64,000 nt of DNA from Anaeromicropila herbilytica (GCF_016591975.1 NZ_AP024169.1:4317001-4381000); one strand, 5' to 3'. Shown: positions 18,435 through 28,865, counted from the stretch's first letter. Notes: generated by a model from the sequence alone, not told the origin. A program made the numbers and translations.

Positions 18435-21400
18435 TTAATGTGTTCCACCGCTTTTATAATCACCTGCTGCTGATTTATTAGTGAAATACAGGATATAGTC
18501 CCCATCCTGGAATTCAAAGGTATTTCCTTTATAGTCCTTCTTCTCATATTGATATCCTTCGGTTCTCCACATATTACAATATCCATTTTTCGCATTCTCT
18601 AGATTAAGATAACTCAGATGTGGATTTCCATTTTGAAGCGTTTCTATATCAAAATTTACTACAATATATCCATTCTTTAACCAAAAGTCTTCTTTATAGT
18701 CTATTCCATAATGGTTCTTCGCATATCCTATCACATCATACCCTTGGGGTACGACATGGATCTCACTTGGTAGATAATATTCTCCATACCATTTTTGCAT
18801 CGACTTCGTTACCTTATCTGGATCTACTCCGTATGGCACGGTTCCCGTCGGCGTATAATTCGTTCCGATATAGGTTCTTAGATTCTCTTGAATCAAGACA
18901 TTACTATAGGAGAATAGATTCTTCTTATTTCCTCGAATCTCATTTCTATTTCTTCCAGTTACCATGGCTTTCGTATTCAGTTCCGTATCTGGCACACCAA
19001 AATATGGGTCTCCTAGTCGATACGCTTTGGTATTGAACTGATCCATAAAGCTTCCTACCTTTACAAGGATTTGTTTTTGTCCTCGGAAGGTTTCGCTATA
19101 ATAAAGATCCACGGGTTGTCTATTTCCGCCTTTAGAATCTACATAGTAAAAGGTTGGTTTTATATGAACGAAATCTTGATTGGAATACATATTTCCTATG
19201 GTGGTTAACTGGAATCTTGTAACATAACCTGTCTTAATCGCTCCAATATTAGAATACCCTGGATGACTTCCATTTAATAAGGTGAAGGTATACTTTGGAT
19301 TACGTCCCGTATCTACTCCATTCTGATCATTCGTTCCAACTGTATAGTTAAATCCGGATAGCCTTAAGGAATTCTCTTGTCGGAATACATTCTCCCAGAT
19401 TGGATAATCCGAGATATCGAATAGTTTTAATCCATAGACTCTTCCTGATACTTCCACGCTGAGCTGATCTGTCGCCACGTAGTTATTTCGCTCTAAATTG
19501 GCTAATTCTTGGGTCTTATCTATTCCACCATTTGTTTCTGCATTGATACTGATACTTCGAAAATCAATGTTATATTTTCCTTCATCCACCCAGATAGGAA
19601 GATAGAAGGAGGTCTCATCTTGGGTTAGTGTTACCCATGTTCCTGCCCTGATATAAGTACTTCCTTCATATACATCAAAGGGGAACTTTACTTCTCTACT
19701 TTTTATGTACTTGGCATAATCTTGATACCCATAACCATCGATATCAAGATGCTCCCCTTCTGTTGGAAGCTGAATCGTAAATGGCGTATCTAATACCAAT
19801 GGTGACAAGGATACATCGGGTGTGATCATCTGATCTGCGGATGCCTTATTAGAGATGAATGCATCACATACGGTTGGTGTGTGGATCACGACTTTGGTTA
19901 GGTCACTGACTGGATAACTTAATGTATTTCCATGATCACCATTTAATTGCTTTACCACTTTATAGTTAACAGTTCCCGTACTTTCATAGATTCCATTTGC
20001 CTTAGTTGCATCAATTGCTTGTCCAGGACGATATAACACATCATCTCCTGTTTCATCATAACTTACATCAATATCTTCTGGATCCTTTGTCTTTTTCTCG
20101 ACATACTTATCATCCATAATCTGAGTTCCATCAAACTCTAATTTATCATTTCGGACTTTGATTTGCTTAATAATAGCATTTACTTCTTTTGTATAATCTT
20201 CCACAGGAGCTTCTTTCAGATTTAAACTCTTTGCTGGCAGAGGTTGAATGATTAAATTTGGCTCAATCATATGGTCTTTATCGCCTACTCTATTGGTATA
20301 AATAAGTTTAGGAACCGTATATCCTACTGGTGTAAGTTTGGATACACCTCCTGGCAAAGCATAATTCTTTACAGCTGCATGATCGATCTTATAATATTCA
20401 ATCTTTGAAATTTCCCAATAGGAAAAATCTCTTTTAATATATACCTCTTGAGGAACTGATACTGATTTATTTTTTGTGACTTTTTTCTTTGTTTTTGGGT
20501 CTGTTTCTGTCCATTTCAGATGGTAAGTCCTTGTTGCATTAACTGTATATACCTTCGTACCGTGCTTTCTTGTAAACGTATATCCTAGTAGATAATTATT
20601 AGAAAATACATTCGTATACAGCTTCTCTGTTGTTGGAATTCCTTCTTCTACATTAAATTGTTCGTCGTCACGTTCATCGGCGGCAATAACTCCATGAGGT
20701 GTGGGTTCTTCGAGTGGTACTTTTAAAACTTCGGAATCTCTATTCCCTTTAGGTTTTTTAGGTCTCATAAGAGCTACAATTAGTAACCCTCCTGGTGCTT
20801 GCTGATAACTTCTCTTATACACTTCTTTTACTTGATCATTATAATTCTTGGCATTCACACTCGTTACTTTTGTAGTAGGATGATCTTTTACTTTTTTCTG
20901 ATTTGCCATATAATATATGGTACTTTGAGCTAGTGCTAATGTCTGACCTCCATAGTTCTTTTCTTTGTCTAATGTTACATTAACCATCTTCCCAAGCTTT
21001 ACAGGGGCTAGTTTTTCTTCACTAATTACTTTATTGGCTTGAGTAATATATCGAACTGTTACTGGTTGCGCACCAGAAGAATGGTATTGAACTTTTATAT
21101 CAAAATGATCTTTAAAATCTTTTGGATTTCTCCAAGACTCAGCTTTTTGAATAGTAGGTAGATTGTATATTTTTCCATCATGCTTCTTTCCATTGTGCCA
21201 GACTTGAAAGATTCCATTCAAGTAGATAATATCATTATCTTGTATTTTCGCATATTTTAAATGTACTAATGCCTTGTTTACTTCTTCTTTAGGTATATTA
21301 AATCTGACCGTATAAGTTCCGTTATGATTATCTTTCTCATGTTTCCAATTATCTTTAAGATATATAGTTGCATGTTTTAACTTAGTTGGATAACCACCAT

Positions 21401-21614
21401 TCGGTAGACATTCACTTCTACATATCGTAAATCCTACCGTACTCCACGTAATACTACTAGTTGCCTTGGTATCTTTCGTAACAAATATTATTTCTCCATC
21501 TTGAGTTTTAGCATCTTGAGTGGCAGCTTTTAAACTTTTGGAAGTACTACATAATAGTACCAGGATCAATAGATTTATAAAAATAAATAGCACTTTATGT
21601 TCTTTAATTTTCAT
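18435..21614 (-). CDS. Unit 4: large secreted protein of the ~1058 aa family
   Basis: 1059 residues with signal peptide (KVLFIFINLLILVLL, cleavage near SLKA). The N-terminal domain holds TKATSSITWSTVGFTICR and a second Cys nearby, a pattern I associate tentatively with DUF5704 proteins. A middle region (about 440-520) exists in three alleles; this copy has NRVGDKDHMIEPNLIIQPLP. The C-terminal ~530 residues are nearly invariant in all units and end DYKSGGTH. It is strand-rich, without membrane anchor or sortase motif. Its function is unknown; a surface or pilus-associated structural part is inferred from co-occurrence with the SLH-like protein and toxin. The C-terminal end has small own changes (YILYFTNKSAAGD). 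Confidence 0.7.
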   Translation of the reverse strand: MKIKEHKVLFIFINLLILVLLCSTSKSLKAATQDAKTQDGEIIFVTKDTKATSSITWSTVGFTICRSECLPNGGYPTKLKHATIYLKDNWKHEKDNHNGTYTVRFNIPKEEVNKALVHLKYAKIQDNDIIYLNGIFQVWHNGKKHDGKIYNLPTIQKAESWRNPKDFKDHFDIKVQYHSSGAQPVTVRYITQANKVISEEKLAPVKLGKMVNVTLDKEKNYGGQTLALAQSTIYYMANQKKVKDHPTTKVTSVNAKNYNDQVKEVYKRSYQQAPGGLLIVALMRPKKPKGNRDSEVLKVPLEEPTPHGVIAADERDDEQFNVEEGIPTTEKLYTNVFSNNYLLGYTFTRKHGTKVYTVNATRTYHLKWTETDPKTKKKVTKNKSVSVPQEVYIKRDFSYWEISKIEYYKIDHAAVKNYALPGGVSKLTPVGYTVPKLIYTNRVGDKDHMIEPNLIIQPLPAKSLNLKEAPVEDYTKEVNAIIKQIKVRNDKLEFDGTQIMDDKYVEKKTKDPEDIDVSYDETGDDVLYRPGQAIDATKANGIYESTGTVNYKVVKQLNGDHGNTLSYPVSDLTKVVIHTPTVCDAFISNKASADQMITPDVSLSPLVLDTPFTIQLPTEGEHLDIDGYGYQDYAKYIKSREVKFPFDVYEGSTYIRAGTWVTLTQDETSFYLPIWVDEGKYNIDFRSISINAETNGGIDKTQELANLERNNYVATDQLSVEVSGRVYGLKLFDISDYPIWENVFRQENSLRLSGFNYTVGTNDQNGVDTGRNPKYTFTLLNGSHPGYSNIGAIKTGYVTRFQLTTIGNMYSNQDFVHIKPTFYYVDSKGGNRQPVDLYYSETFRGQKQILVKVGSFMDQFNTKAYRLGDPYFGVPDTELNTKAMVTGRNRNEIRGNKKNLFSYSNVLIQENLRTYIGTNYTPTGTVPYGVDPDKVTKSMQKWYGEYYLPSEIHVVPQGYDVIGYAKNHYGIDYKEDFWLKNGYIVVNFDIETLQNGNPHLSYLNLENAKNGYCNMWRTEGYQYEKKDYKGNTFEFQDGDYILYFTNKSAAGDYKSGGTH

Positions 21615-21623
21615 TTTTACCTC

Positions 21624-22895
21624 TTAACGAGTCATAATATCGTCTTCATATACTGCATAATCTTCACCTAAACTACTACCATTTTGTGTTCCTATTCCAA
21701 TATCAACATACATCGTTTTCCATTTTCCTTTTTTAAGATTTTTTATATAATTATCTCCAAATATCAAATTTGCTTTATTGCTCATATTTTTTGCAGATAC
21801 AACCTTAAATCGGATACATGCCCTTATAAAATAACCACCTGCATCATATAAAGTAGATGGTTCTACTGATACTATTGATGATTTAATTATCACCTTATTT
21901 TTCTTCATCACTTTTACATACTCTTTAATATCATCTGTCCTTCTTTTGTTTTGAAAAGCATCATCAGAATCTCCAAAATCAAATATATAGTATGTACCTC
22001 GTAATTTATTAATCCACTTAGTTCCTACCGTTCTATAATCAACATTCAATCTAGTTTCTAAGTTAGTTTTTACTTTGTTTACCCATTGATCAAGATAAGC
22101 ATTTAGTATGTCTTCCATATTATACTTATCATCATTTGCCCCAGTAATGAATTTTTTCTTTTTAATATTAACTGGACGTACATAATCTTTGTATTCTACT
22201 GGTTTTCTTTTTCTTCCATTATCGTTAAAGTATGATCCTAGCTGCCAATCCATCTTCATCTCATAAAATGAATTAGGAAAAGATGCTAATATATACTCAT
22301 AATTCTTATAATTCTTAGGTAGATTGGTTGTTCTTATGACTTGCCCATCTGGACTTATTTTTCTTCTTTTCTTTTTATTCTTAAGCCTAACTAAGATCGT
22401 ACTAGCTTCACTTGAATTCAGGTTATCTTTTCCTCGAAAAGTTCGATCGTGAGTAAATATACCATCATAATCCCCTACGATAATTCCTTTTTCAAATACT
22501 TTAATTACCGCATCTCTTTTACTTGCACTTAACTTATTTAAGTCTTTAATTCTCTTTTTATTCTTTACCTGATGATAAAGGTCTTCATTATAAGTTTTAC
22601 CATGCAATATTTCATCTGCTCGGTTGGTTAATAGCGCTGCATCTTCTCTTTTGATATTAACACTATAATTTTTATATTCCCCATCTTTTACCAATCCTTC
22701 TGCGATTGCTGCTGATAGGTAAGGGTTTTCTACCGTATTATCTACCTTTATCTTAGTAGCTACAACCAACTTTTGAATATATTCTTCTATTGTAATATTT
22801 TTATTCTTTGCCTCACTTGTATTGGCTGGTAATGTTAATTCTATGACTAGAACTATACTTAATAGTATTAACAGCATCTTTTTTATCTTTTTCAT
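21624..22895 (-). CDS. Unit 4: SLH-like exported protein (type II C-half)
   Basis: 423 residues; signal peptide variant ending TLPANTSEA. SLH-like stretches as in the other copies, with KLSASKRDA and VRLKNKKK as private changes. The C-half is type II (MDWQLGSYFNDNGRK, RGTYYIFDFGDSDD) and is the same DNA as 36159-36840 of unit 6. Ends 9 bases before the 1058-family gene, whose ribosome site (AAGAGGT) overlaps this gene's stop. Presumed wall anchor of the unit. Confidence 0.75.
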   Translation of the reverse strand: MKKIKKMLLILLSIVLVIELTLPANTSEAKNKNITIEEYIQKLVVATKIKVDNTVENPYLSAAIAEGLVKDGEYKNYSVNIKREDAALLTNRADEILHGKTYNEDLYHQVKNKKRIKDLNKLSASKRDAVIKVFEKGIIVGDYDGIFTHDRTFRGKDNLNSSEASTILVRLKNKKKRRKISPDGQVIRTTNLPKNYKNYEYILASFPNSFYEMKMDWQLGSYFNDNGRKRKPVEYKDYVRPVNIKKKKFITGANDDKYNMEDILNAYLDQWVNKVKTNLETRLNVDYRTVGTKWINKLRGTYYIFDFGDSDDAFQNKRRTDDIKEYVKVMKKNKVIIKSSIVSVEPSTLYDAGGYFIRACIRFKVVSAKNMSNKANLIFGDNYIKNLKKGKWKTMYVDIGIGTQNGSSLGEDYAVYEDDIMTR

Positions 22896-22920
22896 AACAT
22901 AATCCTCCTAGTTCTGTCTT

Positions 22921-23272
22921 TTACGGATTGCATTCTGGGCATGGGTATGCTCCTTCTAATGCACAATCCTTTTTATTGTAATATGGGTAATCTTTATTTG
23001 TTACTTTACTGCAAGTGGCTTTATGATAATAACGCTTTCCATCAGCCTCTTTTGTAATATAATAACATCTTGTCTTTCGAATTCTTGCTCCTGCATATGA
23101 ATATTGGTTAAATACATCTCCTGTATTTAAGCCATATGGATATCCTTGGAATACAACAAATAGTCCTATGTCATCTATTGTTCTATACCATTCTTCTTTT
23201 TCAATATAGGGAAGTGCAAACTGATATGTAATTCCATAATGTTCTGCAATTCGATTGTGGTTATAGCATATT
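22921..23272 (-). pseudogene. Unit 4: 3' fragment of the pilin-like gene
   Basis: About 115 codons remain, from NHNRIAEHYG to the CPECNP tail; the right end breaks at GATTGTGGTTAT, after which the sequence is unrelated to the spacer repeat. There is no start codon with a ribosome site. It is the same relic as at 15725, 30163 and 37456. Confidence 0.8.
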
Positions 23273-23285
23273 ATCTACTAAAAAT

Positions 23286-23320
23286 AATGAATCAGCTTAC
23301 TTAATTTCAGCTGATTCATT
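23286..23320 (-). terminator. Terminator after unit 5
   Basis: A perfect 12-base inverted repeat (AATGAATCAGCT / AGCTGATTCATT) with an 11-base loop; on the minus strand it is followed by ATTTTTAG. It lies 105 bases after the kptA stop. Confidence 0.8.
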
Positions 23321-23425
23321 TCATTTTTTACTGTATTATTACTATGATTCATTTAATTATTTATGCATTTTTTTGTATTTAATAACTTATACGAATCACT
23401 TTTTTATATGATTAATGAAGTCTAA

Positions 23426-23971
23426 TTATAAAGTGATTTTGATATATTTGCTTGGTATATTGTCCGCTAACCATACTTTATCATTACCTAAATAAAATTT
23501 AACGCCTTCATCCCAAGCTTTTTTAGCATCAATTTCAAGAATAACTGGCTTATTATCATGTCTTTTACCAACTTGAAGTGCAGTTTCGATATCATTCGAT
23601 AAATGCACATATTGCCTTCCCTTGGGCAATAGCCCTTTATCCCCTATTGATTCTAAAAAACGTCTTGCAGTTCCATGAAATAAAATTACTGGTGGTTCTG
23701 CACTTTCTTTTACTATTTTCTCTGGTACAGAATGACCATATAAAGCTCTAATTTTTCCATCAACTAATTCATGTCTCTTCTTATCAGAATTCTCAACTAT
23801 ATCCTCTAAATCTCCGATTGTTACACTTTCCCATTTACTATTTTCTTTTAAAGCAATCAATAATTGTTCTACACATACCCACCCGTTATCATCTAACTCC
23901 AACTCATACTCCCAAGGAGCATGTCTAAGAGCATATGATATCTCTTTACTCAATTGCTTTAAATCATCCAT
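23426..23971 (-). CDS. kptA: RNA 2'-phosphotransferase (KptA/Tpt1 family)
   Basis: 181 residues, the usual length of the family. KptA/Tpt1 enzymes move an internal RNA 2'-phosphate to NAD+, releasing nicotinamide and ADP-ribose 1'',2''-cyclic phosphate; some also ADP-ribosylate nucleic-acid ends. Motifs present in order: LSKEISYALRHAP (Arg16, His17), DDNGWVCVEQLL, IRALYGHS (75-81), LFHGTA (98-102), GRQYVHLS (118-125) and NDKVWLADNIPSKYI. The start overlaps the upstream immunity gene by 8 bases, so it is part of the toxin operon of unit 5. No other unit has it. It may repair damage from the RNA-directed toxin, be a second immunity factor, or be a passenger. The enzyme family is certain on motifs; the role is open. 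Confidence 0.92.
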   Translation of the reverse strand: MDDLKQLSKEISYALRHAPWEYELELDDNGWVCVEQLLIALKENSKWESVTIGDLEDIVENSDKKRHELVDGKIRALYGHSVPEKIVKESAEPPVILFHGTARRFLESIGDKGLLPKGRQYVHLSNDIETALQVGKRHDNKPVILEIDAKKAWDEGVKFYLGNDKVWLADNIPSKYIKITL

Positions 23972-24341
23972 TATTAACTACCTCAAATCTCTGTCCAATA
24001 AACTGATACATACCAATCCCATCTAGATATAAAATGTAATGTTTAGGCTTCCAATAGTTAAAGTCTCCTTCATTTATCTGTTTTAATTCTTTTAACCACT
24101 CAGAATCAATTAATTCGACAATTCTGTCATATGAATCGTATAGTCTCGGTGTAAATCTAGCAGATGTTTGCTTAAAACACAATACGGAACTTATCGCAAT
24201 TGTAATTTTATTCAAATTATCCTCATCATCATATCCCTCAATATCAATCTTTATATCCATGTTTTCAAATCTAATATAAGGTTCTTTTATTAAATTTGAT
24301 GAAAACATAGGCAATTCATACCTTATTTCATTCTTCATCAT
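23964..24341 (-). CDS. Unit 5 immunity protein candidate
   Basis: 125 residues, starting at ATGATGAAG that overlaps the toxin's TGA stop by 4 bases, with GGAGG just upstream. It is a strand-rich soluble protein (FENMDIKIDIEGYDD, RFTPRLYDSYDRIVEL, YILYLDGIGMYQFIGQRF) without signal peptide. The pattern feels familiar from immunity proteins of other Firmicutes toxin loci, but I cannot assign a named family. The overlapping stop/start and its position before kptA suggest it is the primary antidote of the unit. Confidence 0.7.
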   Translation of the reverse strand: MMKNEIRYELPMFSSNLIKEPYIRFENMDIKIDIEGYDDEDNLNKITIAISSVLCFKQTSARFTPRLYDSYDRIVELIDSEWLKELKQINEGDFNYWKPKHYILYLDGIGMYQFIGQRFEVVNNG

Positions 24342-25624
24342 TTACCTCCGCTTGGTCTAACATTTGATATTCCTTCTGAATTAAGTTTATTTCTTGTAAG
24401 TTGTCCTGTAAGCAATTCTTCAAATAAAGAATCCCCTGTTCTATTTATTACATTCCACTGACTTCTAGGTATACCTGCTTGTGTTAACGCTTGAGAAGTT
24501 CTTGTATTTAATATTAAAACATTTCCATCTCTTACGATATATTCAACAGGTAAATCTGCTACTTTAACTTTTCCTTTATTTATAGCACTAACTAAATCAT
24601 CAATTGTATTTATAGGCTCTCCAGCTAAATTTGTGTATTTTTTTCTTCCTTCTGCACTAAAAGTGTTACTATATGTCTTTTGAGCATAATTTGCATTCTC
24701 TAGTACAGAGTTACCTCCCCCCTTATTCAATATCTTCCCAACAAAGTTTTTAGCTCCCTTAGCTATGTTAATCCCTGCATCTACAATCAGTACCACCGAT
24801 GCTGCTAACTCTACTATTTCTAATCCTCCTGCTAAGATATGTACTAGTTTACTATCACTTTCATGTCTTAAGGTGTCCGCTAATGTATCTCGTCCTGCAT
24901 ATCGTACTGCGGTGGCTGCATCTCCATTTTTCGCCACTTGATACGCTTTACTATCATTATATACTGCGCTGATTCCATTCGCAACTGTCGCGACTGCTAC
25001 TACCACGGCAGCTACTCCTACAATAACTGCTCCTACTGTACTTGCAGCTGCCAATGCTGCTACTGCTGCGATTGCTGTGACGGCTCCAAGTAATGCTGCT
25101 CCTATCCCTTCGATTGCTCCTTCGATTAGATATTTTCCTCCATCGTACTTATACCAGTCTGAGATTGCTTCTCCTGCTGATTTTATTACATCTTGAATTC
25201 CACCTATACAATCTTTGATTGCTCTTCCGATTGCTGAGGCATTTCCAATCGCTACTCCGATGTAGTTAAAGAAGTTCGTAATTACGTTCTCCTTTATCTT
25301 ATATGCCTTCTTAAAATCTCCGGTTATGGTCTTAATGGATCTGGCGACATTGTTATCTGCTGTTTTACAGTTTGACTCAAATGTTTTTATATTACTTGAT
25401 AACGTGGTAAAATCGATTTTCTTCTGTTGTAGTTTCTCTAACTTTTTTCGCATAAAGCCATCTGCATCATAGAGATTCTGTGTTCTCTCCCCACTGTACT
25501 CATTGATTTTTCGGCACACCTTATGTTCTAGCTCATTCGCATAGTCTCCTAGTTTTTCTGCTAGATTCTTTGCATTATGTGAAGCATCATTTAGATCATC
25601 ATAGGATATTACCAAAGTACTCAT
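24338..25624 (-). CDS. Unit 5 toxin, unclassified tip of a recurrent type
   Basis: 428 residues: constant region 1-303 (with private GNASAI and AKNFVGKI), then a 125-residue tip. The tip reads NLAGEPINTIDDLVSAINKG, then LPVEYIVRDGNVLILNTR and TSQALTQAGIPRSQWNVI, ending NVRPSGGK. This compact alpha/beta module with an Arg/Gln/Asn-rich end is of a kind I recall from the ends of several other polymorphic toxins; a nuclease is plausible because an RNA-end enzyme (kptA) is in the same operon, but no catalytic residues can be named. A scrap of the same tip family lies at 30412-30456, so this tip once existed in another place of the array. Confidence 0.72.
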   Translation of the reverse strand: MSTLVISYDDLNDASHNAKNLAEKLGDYANELEHKVCRKINEYSGERTQNLYDADGFMRKKLEKLQQKKIDFTTLSSNIKTFESNCKTADNNVARSIKTITGDFKKAYKIKENVITNFFNYIGVAIGNASAIGRAIKDCIGGIQDVIKSAGEAISDWYKYDGGKYLIEGAIEGIGAALLGAVTAIAAVAALAAASTVGAVIVGVAAVVVAVATVANGISAVYNDSKAYQVAKNGDAATAVRYAGRDTLADTLRHESDSKLVHILAGGLEIVELAASVVLIVDAGINIAKGAKNFVGKILNKGGGNSVLENANYAQKTYSNTFSAEGRKKYTNLAGEPINTIDDLVSAINKGKVKVADLPVEYIVRDGNVLILNTRTSQALTQAGIPRSQWNVINRTGDSLFEELLTGQLTRNKLNSEGISNVRPSGGK

Positions 25625-25682
25625 TTATTCACTCCCCTCTTAGTTTTTTACTTAATAATGTGTTTACTTTTGTATACTATAA

Positions 25683-28600
25683 TTAATGCGTTCCACCACT
25701 TTTATAGTCCTCTGCAGCTGATTTATTGGTGTAATACATAATATAGTCCCCATCCTGGAATTCAAAGATATTTCCTTTATAGTCCTTCTTCTCATATTGA
25801 TATCCTTCGGTTCTCCACATATTACAATATCCATTTTTCGCATTCTCTAGATTGAGATAACTCAGATGTGGATTGCCATTCTGAATTGTTTCTATATCAA
25901 AATTTACTACGATATATCCATTCTTTAACCAAAAGTCTTCTTTATAGTCTATTCCATAATGGTTCTTTGCATATCCTATCACATCATACCCTTGGGGTAC
26001 GACATGGATTTCACTTGGTAGATAATATTCTCCATACCATTTTTGCATCGACTTCGTTACCTTATCTGGATCTACTCCGTATGGCACGGTTCCCGTCGGC
26101 GTATAATTCGTTCCGATATAGGTTCTTAGATTCTCTTGAATCAAGACATTACTATAGGAGAATAGATTCTTCTTATTTCCTCGAATCTCATTTCTATTTC
26201 TTCCAGTTACCATGGCTTTCGTATTCAGTTCCGTATCTGGCACACCAAAATATGGGTCTCCTAGTCGATACGCTTTGGTATTGAACTGATCCATAAAGCT
26301 TCCTACCTTTACAAGGATTTGTTTTTGTCCTCGGAAGGTTTCGCTATAATAAAGATCCACGGGTTGTCTATTTCCGCCTTTAGAATCTACATAGTAAAAG
26401 GTTGGTTTTATATGAACGAAATCTTGATTGGAATACATATTTCCTATGGTGGTTAACTGGAATCTTGTAACATAACCTGTCTTAATCGCTCCAATATTAG
26501 AATACCCTGGATGACTTCCATTTAATAAGGTGAAGGTATACTTTGGATTACGTCCCGTATCTACTCCATTCTGATCATTCGTTCCAACTGTATAGTTAAA
26601 TCCGGATAGCCTTAAGGAATTCTCTTGTCGGAATACATTCTCCCAGATTGGATAATCCGAGATATCGAATAGTTTTAATCCATAGACTCTTCCTGATACT
26701 TCCACGCTGAGCTGATCTGTCGCCACGTAGTTATTTCGCTCTAAATTGGCTAATTCTTGGGTCTTATCTATTCCACCATTTGTTTCTGCATTGATACTGA
26801 TACTTCGAAAATCAATGTTATATTTTCCTTCATCCACCCAGATAGGAAGATAGAAGGAGGTCTCATCTTGGGTTAGTGTTACCCATGTTCCTGCCCTGAT
26901 ATAAGTACTTCCTTCATATACATCAAAGGGGAACTTTACTTCTCTACTTTTTATGTACTTGGCATAATCTTGATACCCATAACCATCGATATCAAGATGC
27001 TCCCCTTCTGTTGGAAGCTGAATCGTAAATGGCGTATCTAATACCAATGGTGACAAGGATACATCGGGTGTGATCATCTGATCTGCGGATGCCTTATTAG
27101 AGATGAATGCATCACATACGGTTGGTGTGTGGATCACGACTTTGGTTAGGTCACTGACTGGATAACTTAATGTATTTCCATGATCACCATTTAATTGCTT
27201 TACCACTTTATAGTTAACAGTTCCCGTACTTTCATAGGTTCCATTTGCCTTAGTTGCATCAATTGCTTGTCCAGGGCGATATAACACATCATCTCCTGTT
27301 TCATCATAACTTACATCAATATCTTCTGGATCCTTTGTCTTTTTCTCTACATACTTATCCTCCATAATCTGAGTTCCATCAAACTCTAATTTATCATTTC
27401 TGACTTTGATTTGCTTAATGATAGCATTTACTTCTTTTGTATAATCTTCCACAGGAGCTTCTTTCAGATTTAAACTCTTTGCTGGCAGAGGTTGAATGAT
27501 TAAATTTGGCTCAACCATATGGTCTTTATCGCCTACTCTATTGGTATAATTAAGTTTAGGAACCGTATATCCTACTGGTGTAAGTTTGGATACACCTCCT
27601 GGCAAAGCATAATTCTTTACAGCTGCATGATCGATCTTATAATATTCAATCTTTGAAATTTCCCAATAGGAAAAATCTCTTTTTATATATACCTCTTGAG
27701 GAACTGATACTGATTTATTTTTTGTGACTTTTTTCTTTGTTTTTGGGTCTGTTTCTGTCCATTTCAGATGGTAAGTCCTTGTTGCATTAACTGTATATAC
27801 CTTCGTACCGTGCTTTCTTGTAAACGTATATCCTAGTAGATAATTATTAGAAAATACATTCGTATACAGCTTCTCTGTTGTTGGAATTCCTTCTTCTACA
27901 TTAAATTGTTCGTCGTCACGTTCATCGGCGGCAATAACTCCATGAGGTGTGGGTTCTTCGAGTGGTACTTTTAAAACTTCGGAATCTCTATTCCCTTTAG
28001 GTTTTTTAGGTCTCATAAGAGCTACAATTAGTAACCCTCCTGGTGCTTGCTGATAACTTCTCTTATACACTTCTTTTACTTGATCATTATAATTCTTGGC
28101 ATTCACACTCGTTACTTTTGTAGTAGGATGATCATTTACTTTTTTCTGATTTGCTATATAATATATGGTACTTTGAGCTAGTGCTAATGTCTGAGATTCA
28201 TAGTTCTTTTCTTTATCTAATGTTACATTAACCATCTTCCCAAGCTTTACAGGGGCTAGTTTTTCTTCACTAATTACTTTATTGGCTTGAGTAATATATC
28301 GAACTGTTACTGGTTGAGCTCCAGAAGAATGGTATTGAACAATTCTATCGAAATGATCTTTAAAATCTTTTGGATTTCTCCAAGACTCTGCTTTTTGAAT
28401 AGAGGGTAGGTTATTTATTACTTTTCCATACTTCTTTCCTTTGTGCCAGACTTGAAAGATTCCATTGAAATAAATAATATCATTATCTTTTATTTTCTCC
28501 CAGCGAGCGTCTACTAATGCTTTATTTACATCATCTCTTAGTAACGTAAATTTTACAGTCACCGTTCCATCATGGTTATCCGTTTCATTTTTCTTGAAAT

Positions 28601-28856
28601 TTTTAAGCCAAATAGTAGCATGTTTAATCTTGGTTGGATAACCACCATTCGATAAACATTCCCTTCTACAGATGTTAAAACCTACTGTACTCCAAGTAAT
28701 GCTAGAAGTAGCTTTGGTATCTTTCGTTGTAAAAATGATTTCACCATTAACTGATTCTTGTTCAGCATATACTAATATTCCTTTCGGAATCGATAAAATT
28801 ACGAATATTAACAAGCATATCCATACTATATTTTTTCTTTTCCTTCTTTTATCCAT
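25683..28856 (-). CDS. Unit 5: large secreted protein of the ~1058 aa family
   Basis: 1057 residues. The signal peptide differs from that of units 4, 6 and 8 (RKNIVWICLLIFVILSIPKG) and belongs to the unit 3 type, followed by WSTVGFNICRREC. From about residue 215 onward the sequence switches to near identity with unit 4 (middle allele NRVGDKDHM, QPLPAKSLNLKEAPVEDYT), so the gene is a recombinant of two lineages. The near-invariant C-terminal half has ETIQNGNPHLS instead of ETLQNGN, as in units 6 and 8. Role unknown; presumed secreted structural partner of the SLH-like protein 9 bases upstream. Confidence 0.7.
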   Translation of the reverse strand: MDKRRKRKNIVWICLLIFVILSIPKGILVYAEQESVNGEIIFTTKDTKATSSITWSTVGFNICRRECLSNGGYPTKIKHATIWLKNFKKNETDNHDGTVTVKFTLLRDDVNKALVDARWEKIKDNDIIYFNGIFQVWHKGKKYGKVINNLPSIQKAESWRNPKDFKDHFDRIVQYHSSGAQPVTVRYITQANKVISEEKLAPVKLGKMVNVTLDKEKNYESQTLALAQSTIYYIANQKKVNDHPTTKVTSVNAKNYNDQVKEVYKRSYQQAPGGLLIVALMRPKKPKGNRDSEVLKVPLEEPTPHGVIAADERDDEQFNVEEGIPTTEKLYTNVFSNNYLLGYTFTRKHGTKVYTVNATRTYHLKWTETDPKTKKKVTKNKSVSVPQEVYIKRDFSYWEISKIEYYKIDHAAVKNYALPGGVSKLTPVGYTVPKLNYTNRVGDKDHMVEPNLIIQPLPAKSLNLKEAPVEDYTKEVNAIIKQIKVRNDKLEFDGTQIMEDKYVEKKTKDPEDIDVSYDETGDDVLYRPGQAIDATKANGTYESTGTVNYKVVKQLNGDHGNTLSYPVSDLTKVVIHTPTVCDAFISNKASADQMITPDVSLSPLVLDTPFTIQLPTEGEHLDIDGYGYQDYAKYIKSREVKFPFDVYEGSTYIRAGTWVTLTQDETSFYLPIWVDEGKYNIDFRSISINAETNGGIDKTQELANLERNNYVATDQLSVEVSGRVYGLKLFDISDYPIWENVFRQENSLRLSGFNYTVGTNDQNGVDTGRNPKYTFTLLNGSHPGYSNIGAIKTGYVTRFQLTTIGNMYSNQDFVHIKPTFYYVDSKGGNRQPVDLYYSETFRGQKQILVKVGSFMDQFNTKAYRLGDPYFGVPDTELNTKAMVTGRNRNEIRGNKKNLFSYSNVLIQENLRTYIGTNYTPTGTVPYGVDPDKVTKSMQKWYGEYYLPSEIHVVPQGYDVIGYAKNHYGIDYKEDFWLKNGYIVVNFDIETIQNGNPHLSYLNLENAKNGYCNMWRTEGYQYEKKDYKGNIFEFQDGDYIMYYTNKSAAEDYKSGGTH

Positions 28857-28865
28857 AACAGCCTC

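Noticed and set aside
18435..21614. Rhs/YD-repeat or filamentous-haemagglutinin stick protein
   Set aside because: The 1058 aa family has no YD repeats or FHA repeats and carries no variable C-terminal tip; the tips are in the separate toxin genes.
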